A stretch of 30,209 nt of DNA from Cadophora sp. MPI-SDFR-AT-0126 (Eukaryota > Ascomycota > Leotiomycetes > Helotiales > Ploettnerulaceae), in contig JAGMVK010000034.1 of the NCBI GenBank assembly GCA_020747065.1, positions 2,501-32,709 of the forward strand, read 5' to 3'. The position numbers were made by a program, and so were the translations under genes. Shown here piece after piece: positions 10,861 to 22,158 of the stretch. Under the pieces are notes generated by a model. The model worked only from the letters and a program-made list of their open reading frames with translations. It was not told the origin of the DNA and made no database searches. Numbering within the stretch: the stretch's first letter is position 1; every line of letters begins with the position of its first letter.

Positions 10861-11680
10861 CTTGCTAGTAGAATAGAAACGAACAATAGAAGTATGATAG
10901 CGATGGATGAATTTGATGCAGAAAAAGAGAACGGAAGGCCCGGCTGCTGCGCTTGGTGAAATTGGACTATCACGTTGACTGCAACAAACAGACCGCCTGA
11001 AGCTGTGGCTCGTCGAGGAAAGTAGTTAATAGCTTCGCTTAGCAGGACATTCTATGATCAGAGATTCCAGTTTTACTTAGGATACGTTCAAGAAAGAGTT
11101 GAGTTGGATCCTGCTGTTTATTTTCTCGAGAGTTTCGGCTCGGCAAATGATTCGGAAAGGGGATTGGTCGAGCACAAGTCCACCAGAATCGCGTTGACGT
11201 TCTACTCCCAGACTCAGATTCTCTCAAGATTGCCACAAAAAAATAATAAAAATAAAAATACAAAAATCCACGCGCAGAGTTGCATCGAAGTCACCTTGCA
11301 GACTTGCTTCGTCCTGCTGGGGGGCCTTTGATTTCTCTTCTTAGAATTGGGCTGAGTATTACTAAGCCAAGGACTGTGTGACCTCAGCTGGAGGGAGCTG
11401 AAAGTCAACGACAGTAAATCCATTGTGTGCTGAGCTGCTCGCCAATTGAGTATTTGAGGCACAATTTAAACTCTTGTGCCTTTTAGGAATAGCTGGAGAG
11501 CACCTCATATTCTTCGCCCACCGTGCTCAGTCAAGCAAGAACTTGCTGTTGTATCGACTCTCTGCCCAGGACTGTTCAACCCTGGCTCAAAGACCGCTCC
11601 TCAACCATCGATCAATCAATACCGCAAATTTGGCTAGTTCACACAAGTCAAAGACTCCACAAACCAGACAAGGACTATCG
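10861..11680. other. Intergenic, probable 5' region of the HET gene
   Basis: This stretch is AT-rich in part, with a run of A/T-only triplets at 11238-11265. Open frames below 115 codons carry no domain. The frame 11474-11818 overlaps the start of the HET gene, and its last part is the real coding frame. Nothing else is supported. Confidence 0.5.
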
Positions 11681-14021
11681 ATGGATGTCGAATGGCCCAA
11701 TTTCACGCCGCTTGCTTCTCCAAGGTCATTCCGGCTTTTGAAGCTGGTAATCTTGCAAGAGCCCAGCAAAGATGCAGTCTCAAGGGACGCACTTATGTCT
11801 CTTGTTGCGCAACTTTGACCTGGAAGGCTGCCCAGAGTATTATGCGTTGTCCTATACCTGGGGGAACGCACTTTACTCATCCATCGAAAGGCATTGAAGA
11901 TGAGAAATCCGAACCACAAGAGCCGATCTATGTTGTCCTTGGAAGCGCAGAATCCGGACAAGAACTCACGCCAGAAGGAACCCACAATAGACTGGAGTGC
12001 ATTCTCTATTAGCGAGAATCTTCCGAGACGCGCTTGCACAACTAGCCAAATCTGGCTATGTTGACAAATGGTTGTGGATTGATGCCATCTGTATCGATCA
12101 ACGGAATGTAGTTGAGAAAGGAGAACTCAAGTTGCAAATGATGGGCGATATCTATTCGAACTCTGTCGCAAGTTCTTGTCTGGCTCGGTTTCCGATTGCT
12201 TCTGATCTCGTAGGACTTTCTTTGGCTGAATAACGAATTCCTTGCTGGTATTGGATTGGTACATCCAGGAGTTTGGTACTCGAGGACTTGATGCAGCAAA
12301 CACCTTTTAACCAAAAGCTACTAGGGTTCTTGAATCTCAAGCCACCCTGTGGGGACTGGGTACTCTGCTGGCAGAATTACATGAGCTTCTGTCGACGAAT
12401 GAAGATGGTTCTCGCGTATCGTACGGTTACTATTTCATCCCCCATATTGATCAATTTGTTCGGTAGTCAAGTGCGGAAGAGCTGATTTGAATACACGCTT
12501 AGTGGATAGTCCAAGAGGTCGCGCTTGCACGAGATGTTATAGTTCTTTGCAGGGAGTCGACGATACCATGGTACAATGTCGACACGCTTAGCAGGCTACT
12601 TCGAGTACTTGGGATGGCAACCAATGGTTGGGTCTTAGCGCGGCTAAAGCTTTTGGAAGAGCTATTGGAGATGAGACTATTAGGATCTCCGTTATCGTAG
12701 ATCGTCTGCAAGCTACTGTCAACCGTGGCTCGGCCGCGGAACCGGCCACCCCTCCCTGCACGGTCTCCAACGACGTCGAACTCTCACATTCAAGGCCAGG
12801 GAACAGCTGGAGAAACGGAATTTTACTCGTCGCTTCAGAAGTTGCTACTCGATACCAGACCATACTCAGCTACTGACTCAAGAGACAAGATTTTCGGAGT
12901 TCTTGGTATCGCACAGAAAGCATTACCCTCAGATATGGAGATGCCTTTGAGGCCAGACTACAGCCAGGGTCGACAGCGCAAAGCGCCTTCGCCTCAATTG
13001 CGACTCTGCTCCTCGAGAAATTACCTAGACTTTCAAATCTTTCCCATGTCGAAGATAAGGGGAGTCGACGAGTTGCAGGATTACCGTCTTGGGTCCCAGA
13101 CTACACAAGCACTTTAATGCCCGTCCCCGTTGACGTCTATACGTGGAGAAAACTTTGACTTTGATTGCTGCCCCGGACGACGGTCTGCCAAAAACACAGC
13201 ATACCATAGATGGGTCATCACTTAGCCTAAATGGGGCACCATTCGATCGAGTTTCCGAAGTTGCCGTGCCGATGTGGGACATCATCAAATCGTCAGACAT
13301 AAGTTCCTGCTTAACACTCTGTAAGGGAATCAAGCAGCCATATTTGGATACAAATCAAGATGCCGGTGAAGTGCTTTGGAGGACTATGATCGCGAACTCG
13401 CACAATTCTGAACCAGCAACCGATACAATGAGCGGTGTGTTCAACATATGGGCTCAGAATAGATTAGCGGCCAAAATGACTCCAGAAATCATGGTTCGAG
13501 ACGCAACAGGCGCAATAACATCCAATGTTAAGCTTGACGAGGCTCTACTCCGTAGTCAGCTAAGTAGCCTCCAAGCCCTGCATGACGCTTCGATTGGCAA
13601 GTTATCTCTGCCTACGGTAGATGCGGTACTTACCTCAGCGAGACAAATGCATCATTTCAAGCTACAAGATTTCGTCTCACAGGGTAACAACATCCTTGAT
13701 CCAAATGACCCGTTTCCTACTGCTGCCGAGCAGTTGAATCGAATTGAGAGGAATGCGGCAGCTTTCCACACTGCGCTTAGCCCCACGATGCCATTCAGAC
13801 GACTCTATTTGACTGAGAAGGGGTATCTTGGTCTAGGTCCGGAGTCGACGGCGGTTGGAGACCAGGTATTCATGCTACAATCTGCGCGAGTTCCGTTCGT
13901 ATTGCGAGACAATGCAGATGGTTCGTTCGAGCTCATCGGGGAGACTTACGTGCATGAATTTATGGACGGACGGATGGCTGAAGAGCTGAAATGTGAGCTG
14001 GGCCAGATTCACATACGCTAA
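11681..14021 (+). CDS. HET-domain (heterokaryon incompatibility) protein; frameshifted in the N-terminal half
   Basis: ATG 11681 starts MDVEWPNFTPLASPRSFRLL, followed by YALSYTWG at 11841-11864 and LWIDAICIDQ at 12072-12101, the two hallmark blocks of the HET domain. QEVALARDVIVLC near 12520 and SRDKIFGVLGIA near 12890 extend it. The last 292 codons (13143-14021) are open and end with the family's KGYLGLGP and PFVLRDNADGSFELIGE motifs, stop at 14021. HET proteins are known triggers of incompatibility-type cell death when allelic or non-allelic partners differ; the C-terminal part usually sets specificity. The full length of about 770 residues is ordinary. Breaks cluster between 11750 and 13140, including stops near 12235 and 12480, so the HET domain is not readable as one frame. 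It could be a decayed member of an expanded family, which is common in these fungi, or an effect of base errors. Confidence 0.82.
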
Positions 14022-14720
14022 GATGAGTTCGTGTCTGTGAATGAGCGAGAGTCTCCATCGTGTTTCGCTGGTGAAGCTACGTGATATGGAGATCGCAACA
14101 CACAACTCTTCTTACTTACTGCTAGACTTAGAAGAGCGAGGGAGCAAGCACGAATGAAGTTTACATCGTCCAAACTCTCTTCCTACCGAAATATCCGTTT
14201 TCACTTGTAACCGGACGCCGGACGCCGGACGCGTCACCCTTCGTTCTTTTCTTGTATTGATGGGTGCAAAATAGACGAATAGACAAGGGGAAAATTTTGT
14301 TGCATATCGCAGCTTTGTTTACTTTCAGAAGGCGAATTGTTGGCGACCACAAGCCGATAGTGTCGCTTACGGCACTCAAAGTGTCGAGACCACTCCACGA
14401 CTAACAAGAGTCTCCAGCATTTCGCTTGAGCTGTATTTGTAGGCATAGATTGTTTCAAACTTCTCAACAAGTAATGAGTGTTGGATTTCCGGATCATTGT
14501 CCCTTCTAGTCTTACAAGTTGCAACCTGCGAGGTCACTAGGAAATGATACTGAGCTTCCTATTTGGGGATAGGCTGCATACACCTGGTACTAGTTCATAA
14601 GTCCCCCTCACGACTCCGAAGACATCCCACCCTGCCAAGTCGTTTTCTCCATTATTCTTAAACAATTAAGCTCTTCTTGCCAAGCATCCACGAAGCACGT
14701 CTCTAGGTCAATCGTCACGC
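14022..14720. other. Intergenic region between HET gene and S33 hydrolase
   Basis: The only structure I see is three perfect tandem copies of CCGGACG at 14211-14231. The last 100 bases are the presumed 5' leader of the hydrolase. Minus-strand frames of 72-96 codons show no domain. Confidence 0.5.
14211..14231. repeat. Short tandem repeat (CCGGACG)x3
   Basis: Three exact head-to-tail copies of a 7-bp GC-rich unit in an otherwise ordinary intergenic stretch. Confidence 0.9.
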
Positions 14721-15723
14721 ATGGCTGCTCCAATTTCTCCAGATTCCATCAAGGAGGGCACGATCCCGTTTACCCCACCAGGAACCGATAAGAGTTGTCA
14801 AACCTGGTACAAAATCTTTGGATCGCTCCAAACAACATCTCGCCTACCCCTCATTGTTCTCCATGGCGGTCCAGGACTAAGTCACGACTATCTTCTCCCC
14901 ATGCAAGAACTCTGGACTCTGCATCGAATCCCCGTAATCTTCTATGACCAAATCGGCAACGGCAAATCAACCCACCTCCCAGAAACCAAGGGCAACGAAA
15001 CATTCTGGAAAGAAGAAATCTTCTGGGACGAATTAGATAATCTGATTCAAGGTCTGGGGTTGAAAGAGTATGATGTCCTCGGGCAGAGCTGGGGCGGCAT
15101 GCTGGGGTCGAAATGGGCTGGGATCCGGAACCCGAAGGGATTGAGGAGATTGATATTGAGTAATTCTCCGGCTGATCTTAATGAGTGGGAAAGGGCGTAT
15201 GCGGGATATAGAAAGTTGTTGCCGGAAGATGTGGAGGCGAAGTTGAGGAAAGGAGAGGACGCTGAGGATTGGGAGGGAAAAGAGTACGAGGAGGCCTTGA
15301 TGTTCTTCTTTTCGAAGCATATGATTACTGTCAAGCCGATGCCGGCTGAGCTTTTGGAGAGTTTGGCGTGGGCTGGAAGGGATGGTACGGTTGCGATGAC
15401 TATGTGAGCTGTCCCCTTCTATTTAATTTGGAATTAGGATTTAGGATGTCTGTGCTAACCGAAGTAGGTCAGGGCCAGATGAGTTCAAGTCTAGAGGTGT
15501 ATTGAAGAACTGGTCAGCAGCTGAAGCTGCGAAGGGCATCGAAGTCCCAACTCTGGTGATCAATGGGGTGAATGAGGGGGCAAGCGATGAGGCTGTGAAG
15601 CCATTTGTGGAGGGCATCAAGAACGTAAAATGGGTCAAGCTCGAGAACAGCACTCATTGTCCACTGCACGAGGAGAAGGAGAACTATTTGCAGGTCGTGT
15701 CGGACTTCTTGTTAAGCGAGTAG
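14721..15723 (+). CDS. Proline iminopeptidase-like alpha/beta hydrolase (peptidase S33)
   Basis: Two exons, 14721-15403 and 15468-15723, encode 312 residues with no break. The intron 15404-15467 (64 nt) has a GTGAGC donor, GCTAACC branch and TAG acceptor and splits a Met codon. Family motifs: HGGPG at residues 48-52 (oxyanion region), DQIGNGKS near 76, nucleophile elbow GQSWGG with Ser123, and the C-terminal histidine in STHCP (His291). Such enzymes release N-terminal proline or hydrolyse amino-acid amides. There is no signal peptide, so it is probably cytosolic. The segment expected to hold the catalytic Asp reads INGVNEGASDEA, where relatives have a YDEA-like motif; an Asn or Glu stands at that position. 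Substrate preference cannot be read from the sequence. The gene has no obvious link to its neighbours. Confidence 0.88.
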
Positions 15724-16700
15724 ACCTGTCCTGGTCTGTTACGTATAAATTGTAGCGCTGGATTCTTGTAATTGCCATTTCCCAATTTAATTCCAACACA
15801 ACTTAGATTGAGAATGCGGAGTGGCCTGAAAATTGTTTTCAATGTGTGAAAAGAAAGGGGTAGGCCTGGCTGTCTACTAACTCAAGATGAGCTGTCAGTG
15901 ACATGGAGAATTATCCCACGAGCTTTCTACAAGACAGTGTGAAATGATTCCCTGAAACCTTTTTACGTGGACTGGTAACTGTATCCGGTCTTCCAGCTGG
16001 ATGTTATGCGCCTGGGAGTCAATTTATACATCGTTTGTAACTCGCTTACGTTTCCTCGTTGAAGCTGTTACATCGCTGCAGGCACGCAAACATGCATCAC
16101 TCCACAGCAGAGTACATGCAGAAGCCCGTGTTAATTCTGGTGAATTAGGTTCTTGAATCCTACAACGCACTTTGACGGCTCTCCATAAGTGTCACGGGCA
16201 GCCACGGCATGTATTGCTGGTGCAGAAAGGCCGGTATTTGCGGCTAAGGGGAACAACATCCTATGCATTACACAATCATGTGAAGTTGGGGGAGTTTGGG
16301 CGAGCGCCAGGTCATCCAGCTGTGTTTTTAGAACTTGAGCATGAGGGATGGAATAATTTACAATGCAGTAGCCAAGAACTTGCTTGGTCCGTTAATAGCA
16401 GATTGTACTGGTATTCCACAAGTGGACCTCACTGAAAACCAAACTAAAAAATAAGTGACGCCCCTTTCACCTTTTACTATAACACGCAGAACTTAATGCT
16501 TTGATGTTATGAATTAACCAAGTGTAGTATTGTTCCATATCGTTGGAGTTCAGTAGCGAATTCCTCGTCAGTTTCAACCCCAAATGCCATTCTGTACCAG
16601 TCCTTATGTCCTCTCTGAAAACTGCACTTGACCTCGATTCACAATTTAAAGCAACACCATTCCGTCGATAGCTACCTGGGCTGGCAACCTTGAGACGGTC
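15724..16700. other. Intergenic, about 1 kb, no gene seen
   Basis: The S33 hydrolase and the saponin-hydrolase-like gene converge here. Base composition is moderately AT-rich, with a run of A near 16440. The single 87-codon frame at 16172-16435 has no recognisable feature. I see no RNA gene. Confidence 0.6.
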
Positions 16701-18713
16701 TTACGTAAAATTCGCTGGTTGTCGATATGTTATGCCGTCGATGGTGGTAACGAGTGTGCCATTTGCGTTGAAAAAGTTCGTCAAGACATCAATCGATAGG
16801 TGAAAACCGTCCGAACTGGTTACTTTCGTAGCGGTAAACGGTGCCAGTTGATGTCAGGTTTGAGTACCAGTCTACATGGTTGAGGGTCGGGGTAACAAAG
16901 TCACGCGTAACCATTTCGTTGCCCACGAGAGTGTTGATGCCGTCGTTGGAAAAGTTGGTGTATTTGACCGCCGACGGACGAAACAGCAGTCCCAGCACTG
17001 TTCCAAGTGATGTTGACTTTGGCGAAGCCACAAGCTTTGCCTTTCAATGTATAGATCCCTGGTGCTGGCTCAGGTCGTACTGGGTAATGACTTTCAACCT
17101 CATACGGTGTGCCCCAAGGAACGACATCCGAGATAGGCTTGACTCTGGGCAGTTTCAGGGGCTTGCGGTCAACGAGATATGCTACCATCAATCGTTGGAC
17201 TCTCCCACCCTGCGCTGTCGATACAGGGCAAGGTAATGGATTGGGGCCGCCGCACGCAGGTGACAAAGTTAATTCTTCCCAACATGCAATCTTGGTTCCA
17301 TCTGATGACCATTTTGGATCGGCTCTCGAATTCCACTGGGGATCGTTAATGCTCCCTACGAAAAGTGCTTGAGTTAGTATTTGCCTGGTTTGGGTATTCA
17401 ATGGAACGAAGACACTGGTGGAATAACCTGGGCATCAGTGATTGATTGGCTCGGTGATTACGTACCCATGCTTCCATCGCCAGCGTAAGAGAGCTTTTGT
17501 CCCTGGTAAGAGCCACGATCGCCATATTGATCGATCAACCAAGGAGTGAAAAATCGCCTAATACCATTATTGCGAGTAGAGGAGGCCACAGTTGTAGCGA
17601 CGAATGTCTACCATTGGTGGAATCCCCCAGCATGCCTGCCATAAACATTTGTCGATTGCTACCTCTCGTGTCCAGAACAACATGCCATTTGTTTATCAGG
17701 AGAGATGTCAACGGGGTCTGCGTATTCTGGGTGAGAAGTTAACCCTGCGAATCTTCCCTGTGGTTAAGTGCACGGCGAACACGTCGATGTTGGATGACTC
17801 GGCTGGGTACCCTACGTAGCTGACTTCATCGCCTCGACCGCTGAAGCCACGTAGCTCGCCAATGGAAATAGCTTCTGGATTGTAGAAGATCTCGCCCCTC
17901 TACAGATATTGGTTGAATGTCCGTCATGTTAAACAAGCCAACTAAATTAACCAGATCGTATCGTTGAGCAAGCGGCGTGCCAGTGGTTGGAGCCGGATTG
18001 AAGACAAGTCTGCCCATGAAAGAAACCTGGTTAAGGCCACCTTTGGAAATTCCGATTGTATTGAAAGTAAGATGCACATCGTCTGGATTGAGTCTCAACT
18101 CACGCATTGTCGTGCCGGGCCCAGAACCATCCGCTCGATTGTTGGCGCGTATAGGTGTAATGTGTACTTTCTCTGGAGAGCAGCGCGGGCTGGCAATTTT
18201 CTCTTTTCCGCAGTCCACGATATTGTTACCAGCCAGCACACGGCGTCCATCTTTGAAGGCTTGGGGATAATCCATATCTGGTACACGTCCAATTTGGTTT
18301 GCAGCCGATACGCCACAGGTAATGCATTTCCATGAATCTCCATTTGGAAATCTCTTGCCATCGGACTTTACGACAATCAAGTTCAAGCCAGTGTAGATAC
18401 TCGCCGGATCAGGAGCAGCGGGAGCGCCAGTGAAGTTGATCGAAGCAACCACATGGATGTTGTCTGGCAAGAAGTTACCGCTGAAAAGGTGCGTGTCGAT
18501 GGGCACGCAGCCAGTCCCGTGAGGATTGATTTCCCGCGTGCATGCTCCTACGGCATCGCTTGTCACCACCGGAGGTAGGAACAATTCTTTGACCACGATC
18601 TTCTCAGGCTTGGGTGGAGGCGGGATTTCTGGGATTTTTGGCGCGCCTGGTGCACCGTTCACAAGAGCTCCACCGCCGATGATGGCTACTATGGTGGCGA
18701 GGATGAAACGCAT
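16701..18713 (-). CDS. Secreted saponin-hydrolase-like protein (TolB-like propeller fold); frameshifted
   Basis: The first 295 codons are open from ATG 18713. A hydrophobic signal peptide (residues 1-20) is followed by a proline-rich linker, EINPHGTGC, NFTGAPAAPDPASIY, GDSWKCITCG and MDYPQAFKDGRRVLAG. These blocks match my memory of fungal proteins annotated as saponin hydrolases. Similarity continues through FSGRGDEVSYVGYP near 17830, LDTRGSNRQMFMAGM near 17670 and FFTPWLIDQYGDRG near 17540. A 110-nt intron follows at 17356-17465, then NDPQWNSRADPKWSSDGT, SPACGGPNPLPCP and VPWGTPY, ending at TAA 16701-16703. At least five one-base breaks fall downstream of 17900. Cysteine pairs and N-glycosylation sequons suit an extracellular enzyme. 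Known relatives remove sugars from plant triterpenoid saponins. Neighbouring genes fit glycoside use. Identity as this family is likely; the substrate is inferred. Confidence 0.74.
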
Positions 18714-19542
18714 GTTTTATGGAGGCGGTATCACTATATGGATTGAAAGTCAGTCAAATCCTGTTGATAAGGATGGTCCGAGAACAAGAGCTAGAAAGAA
18801 TGTCATACATCCCGCCTTGAAGGCTGCTTCGTTCGTCGAAGGAGAACGTTGAATTTCAGCCGGACCTGACGTACTTGTACCAGTGTTGCAGCAAAAGAGT
18901 TGAGTTCGGCATGAGTTTCCAGGTTCCAGACTTGCGAGGTATTCAAGTTGTTCTGATATACTCTCTATGGTACGCCTTGTCTTCTGTCCCGTGCTGCAAA
19001 GCCGGGAGCATTCATAGCCTCCAAATATCTGGATCGTTTCCCCGCGTCTAAAAGTACCGTACTGCAAGGATTTTTCTTGCGTTAAATTCTTCTCCTGATC
19101 TGCTGAAGAATCTGGTTCCCGGGTCCAACTGGAATAGGAAAGTTGATCGCAACAGAAGCCTCCCGCGGAAGCTTGTAAGCAGGCTTCAACATCAACATCT
19201 TTGCCCCCACGGAAATGGGTAGCGATCAACGCTGAAGACATCCCCAGCACGGCAGTTGAAGCAGAAATTATTTGGCAAACTTCCGCTCCCAGTCCGACCA
19301 GGATCCTGGAGTGGAGTGGGAAGAGGACATAGCGGGAATGGGTCCTCCTTGCGGTACTTGAAAGCGCGTCGGTATCTCAAGCCTTTGGTCTGCCGGCGAA
19401 TTGATCAGGTTCAGATCAGATGATAGCCTCAAGCAACAGGAAACAAGCAATTTCGTCAAACTCTGTCCTCGCAAAGCCACGGCCCAAGGCCAAGTATGGA
19501 GTATGGTGGAGAAACCCCACCTTTCGGCCTGCCACAATCCAA

Positions 19543-19578
19543 TATACGGACTATACGACGGTATACGACGTATACGAC
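19543..19578. repeat. Tandem TATACGAC-type repeat
   Basis: Four copies of an 8-9 base unit: TATACGGA at 19543, TATACGACG at 19552 and 19562, and TATACGAC at 19571. They lie about 280-310 bases upstream of the regulator's ATG. It could be a simple repeat or a cluster of short binding sites. Confidence 0.8.
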
Positions 19579-19636
19579 AGGAAACGAGACTTAACCTTAC
19601 GCGAGCGGATTATATATAGTAGAAGCATGGGCCCCG

Positions 19637-19653
19637 ACAAAATCCGCGGATTT
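19637..19653. promoter_or_regulatory. Palindromic CCGCGG operator candidate, site 1
   Basis: AAATCCGCGGATTT (19640-19653) is a perfect inverted repeat. Read on the minus strand, 19649-19637 gives CCGCGGATTTTGT, identical over 13 bases to a site in the other divergent promoter at 24218-24230. It lies about 200 bases upstream of the regulator's ATG. Confidence 0.5.
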
Positions 19654-19741
19654 CGATCAGTATCCATCTATCCATTATCCACGGTCATCGTTACGGCGAC
19701 AACGCTCTCCTAATTCGAGCTGCATGCACGTGAATCTTCTG

Positions 19742-19749
19742 TCCGCGGA
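19742..19749. promoter_or_regulatory. TCCGCGGA operator candidate, site 2
   Basis: A second exact TCCGCGGA palindrome followed by AATTT, 99 bases downstream of the one in site 1 and about 107 bases upstream of the regulator's ATG. Autoregulation is inferred, not shown. Confidence 0.4.
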
Positions 19750-19855
19750 AATTTCACAATTTCGATTCATCTTCATCTGACACTGTTCCCCGTACCCCGC
19801 TCCCCAGTCCTCCTTGTTCCCCATTTTCTTACATGGATCCAGATGATCCAGCCCC

Positions 19856-21686
19856 ATGGAGGCGGCAGCGACGATCACGACATCTCACTCACCAGTATTG
19901 TTTCGTTCCTGCGATAATTGCAGAAAAAGGAAAACTAAATGTGGCTCCGAGCAGCCGTGCGCCAACTGTCGTACATCCAACCTTGTCTGTCAGTATACTG
20001 TACGGCGCCGGAATCGCGTTCGACAGGCTCCTCGGAAAATCGCACAGACCATAAACAGCAGCCCATCGGCAAGGCCATGGCCAAATGCACGTATTACGGG
20101 CCTGCCGCTGGAGAGCATATCGCACCATCAGAGCTTGAATTTGACCATGTCGAACTCGCATGGAAATGACCATGACCATGGGCATGGGTCAGCTGTCGGA
20201 CAAGGTGACTGCGACCCATCGCAGTCGTTACCACCTGCAGGTTTCTCTATCGTGTTGCCATCTGCACAGCTGGAGGACTGGTTTGGCATAGTTGACACGA
20301 TCCGGAGCGACCTGCTACTCTCCATCCAAGCTGCACTGCCCTCCGTGCCGATTTTGGGTATCGTCAATGATTGCATTGCCCTGTTCATGCAATACACTTT
20401 CCCAACCTCGCCCATAGTCCATGAGGCTACAGTTCGAGCAGATGCTCAGGTTTACTTTTCTGAGACTGCATCGAAAGATATCTTCAAATCTAACGATATC
20501 CATCAAAGCGTGAAGCATATGAGGGCGTTTACTCTAGTTACTGCGGTGTGCGCGTCAACGGCATCGGTCATGCCCGAATCACTGTTGCCCTATGGAAGGA
20601 TTGTTGCTGTACCATTTTTTCGATCTTCTCGACAAATGCTGAAAAGTTATGAAGAGTACGATGTGGAACAGCCGGACTCGTCATCCCTGAGCATTAGAGA
20701 CCTGCAGTATTCCGCCGCGCAACACATAACTGGAAGAAGCAGGCTGGCATACCATGTCATGGGTCAAGCGAGCCTCATAGCCGAGTCTTTACATCTGTAT
20801 CAGGAAAGTTCGCTTAGTAAGAAGGCGCCCATTGAGTCTCAGCTATTACGATTAACTTTCTGGCATCTTTACCTCTCCGATGCTTCGTCGGTGTGTCTGA
20901 AGACCCGAGCAGGTATTCTCAATCAATCCTTTCCCAAGGGACGCATCGATACACATCACAGCGGAGGATGTTCTGTTCCTCTTCTGGATCCAAGCGACCC
21001 ACAATACGGAGGATTCTTTGAAGAACGTCTACTGCTTGGCTTCCACCTGATGGAACGCCTTTGGTCATCAGCTGCAAGAATCGTCTTGGATATGAGAAAT
21101 TACGAGGGTACACAAGATGGCAAGAAGTCTCTTATTGAACGACTGGCATTTGTATTCTATGACTTCATTGGAATAATGGACGAAATGCCTCCTTGGTTAA
21201 AGATCTCGAATCTCGTTGCTTCATCCGAAGATAGAGATATGGAAATCTTTCAAAAGAAGTCTTTCTGGGTACAAAGGTGCACTTTGACCATGACATTCCA
21301 TTGCTTGAGACTTGTCATTTTGCAACAATGTATTGAGGATGGGTTGCTGGGTGTCGTAGGTCTCGACGATGAGCCTCTGAAAATAGTAATGAGGAAAGCC
21401 GAGTGGATAAAAGATTTCGTGGAGACGATGGAGGACATTCCCTTCGTCTATCATCAGATCAAAGGGGAACCCAGCGTCAGTCAACCTCAAACGATTTTCA
21501 GTTGATGACTACATGCTAACCATAAGATAGGTCCAACGAATTCGGCTCGTTGGCACAATTCTGCTCGAAATGATACAGAACATTAAGAGCGATGCAGTCA
21601 AGTCACGAATGCAATCTTATTTCAAGCGCCTTCTCGACATTCTGTCGAGATTGAACTCAAAAGCATCTGAGGAACTCGTCGCTTAG
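19856..21686 (+). CDS. Zn2Cys6 (Gal4-type) transcription factor with fungal middle homology domain
   Basis: Two exons, 19856-21475 and 21531-21686, encode 591 residues without any break. The intron 21476-21530 (55 nt) has a GTCAGT donor, GCTAAC branch and TAG acceptor; reading through it would end the protein at 21505. The binuclear zinc cluster is complete: Cys19, 22, 29, 35, 38 and 45 with a basic RKRKTK stretch, followed by an arginine-rich linker (residues 50-61). A histidine-rich HGNDHDHGHG tract lies near residue 105. Residues about 170-400 fit the fungal-specific transcription factor domain (DLQYSAAQHITGRSRLAYHV, FWHLYLSDASSVCLKTRAGI). The protein is nuclear. It sits between the saponin-hydrolase-like gene and the sugar transporter, so it probably regulates sugar or glycoside use and may bind the CCGCGG sites in both divergent promoters. 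The inducer is unknown. Confidence 0.9.
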
Positions 21687-22158
21687 TTGGCCGCCCTTGA
21701 GGTCGGCAATCGAGTGACTTATGCTCGGGGCGCAGCCGACTCCGGTCAGCCATTAAGGCTGTAACTCCGTGGTTCGACTCCACTTGCGATGACTGCAACA
21801 TGTATGCGATTAGGCGGTTCGAAGGAGATCACGGCCCCATACCTTGCATCGTGGCGCTGTTGGCAGACTCTCTTAGCTGCTCTATGGGGACGTCGAGTCC
21901 AACACAGCAAGTTGTGCATGTAGAGCTTTATCGGAAAGCAGTCATGTTAAATGGTTTGGCTTCCATCAGCATGAAGCATTCGCGGTATTGGGAATAGTAG
22001 AAGTAACAAATTGTCAAGCTTGGAACTTAGAGCAACACACGATGGTTCGCGGATCACAAATTCTTGTCACCTTGGGCCAGTATCTACCTGCTTGAACTAT
22101 CGACCATCATATAGAGTAAAGATCGAATTCTTTTCCTTCATCCAAACTATTTCAATTC
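21687..22158. other. Intergenic region between regulator and transporter, with a tRNA-like element
   Basis: Both flanking genes end here. Apart from the tRNA-like element at about 21733-21783, I see no gene. The plus frame 21800-21997 (65 codons) has no domain. Confidence 0.5.
21733..21783 (+). other. tRNA-like pol III promoter element (B-box plus weak A-box), possible tRNA or SINE remnant
   Basis: GGTTCGACTCC at 21771-21781 matches the B-box/T-loop consensus exactly and is flanked by GTGG/CCAC to make a T-arm. About 30 bases upstream, CAGCCGACTCCGG (21733-21745) is a loose A-box. Between them, CAGCC-ATTAA-GGCTG makes a perfect 5-bp hairpin with a 5-base loop, where a tRNA anticodon loop would need 7. 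I find no pairing acceptor stem, so it is not an intact tRNA. Confidence 0.25.

Larger units (their letters stand above)
18714..19855. promoter_or_regulatory. Divergent promoter between the saponin-hydrolase-like gene and the Zn2Cys6 regulator
   Basis: The 1.1-kb region contains CCGCGGA at 19163-19169, a perfect 14-bp palindrome at 19640-19653 centred on TCCGCGGA, and a second TCCGCGGA at 19742-19749. CGG/CCG pairs in inverted orientation are the standard target form of Zn2Cys6 dimers, and TCCGCGGA is the core of the yeast Pdr1/Pdr3 response element. The region also has a TATACGAC repeat (19543-19578) and a TATATATAG at about 19611-19619. A 166-codon minus frame (18750-19250) has no recognisable domain. 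Confidence 0.5.

Noticed and set aside
16841..17372. Plus-strand frames of 131 and 87 codons
   Set aside because: Shadows of the minus-strand saponin-hydrolase-like gene, which carries clear family blocks here.
18750..19250. 166-codon minus-strand frame between the saponin-hydrolase-like and regulator genes
   Set aside because: It has many Cys/Ser but no recognisable motif or signal peptide, and sits in a shared promoter. It could be a small unknown protein, but I cannot support it.
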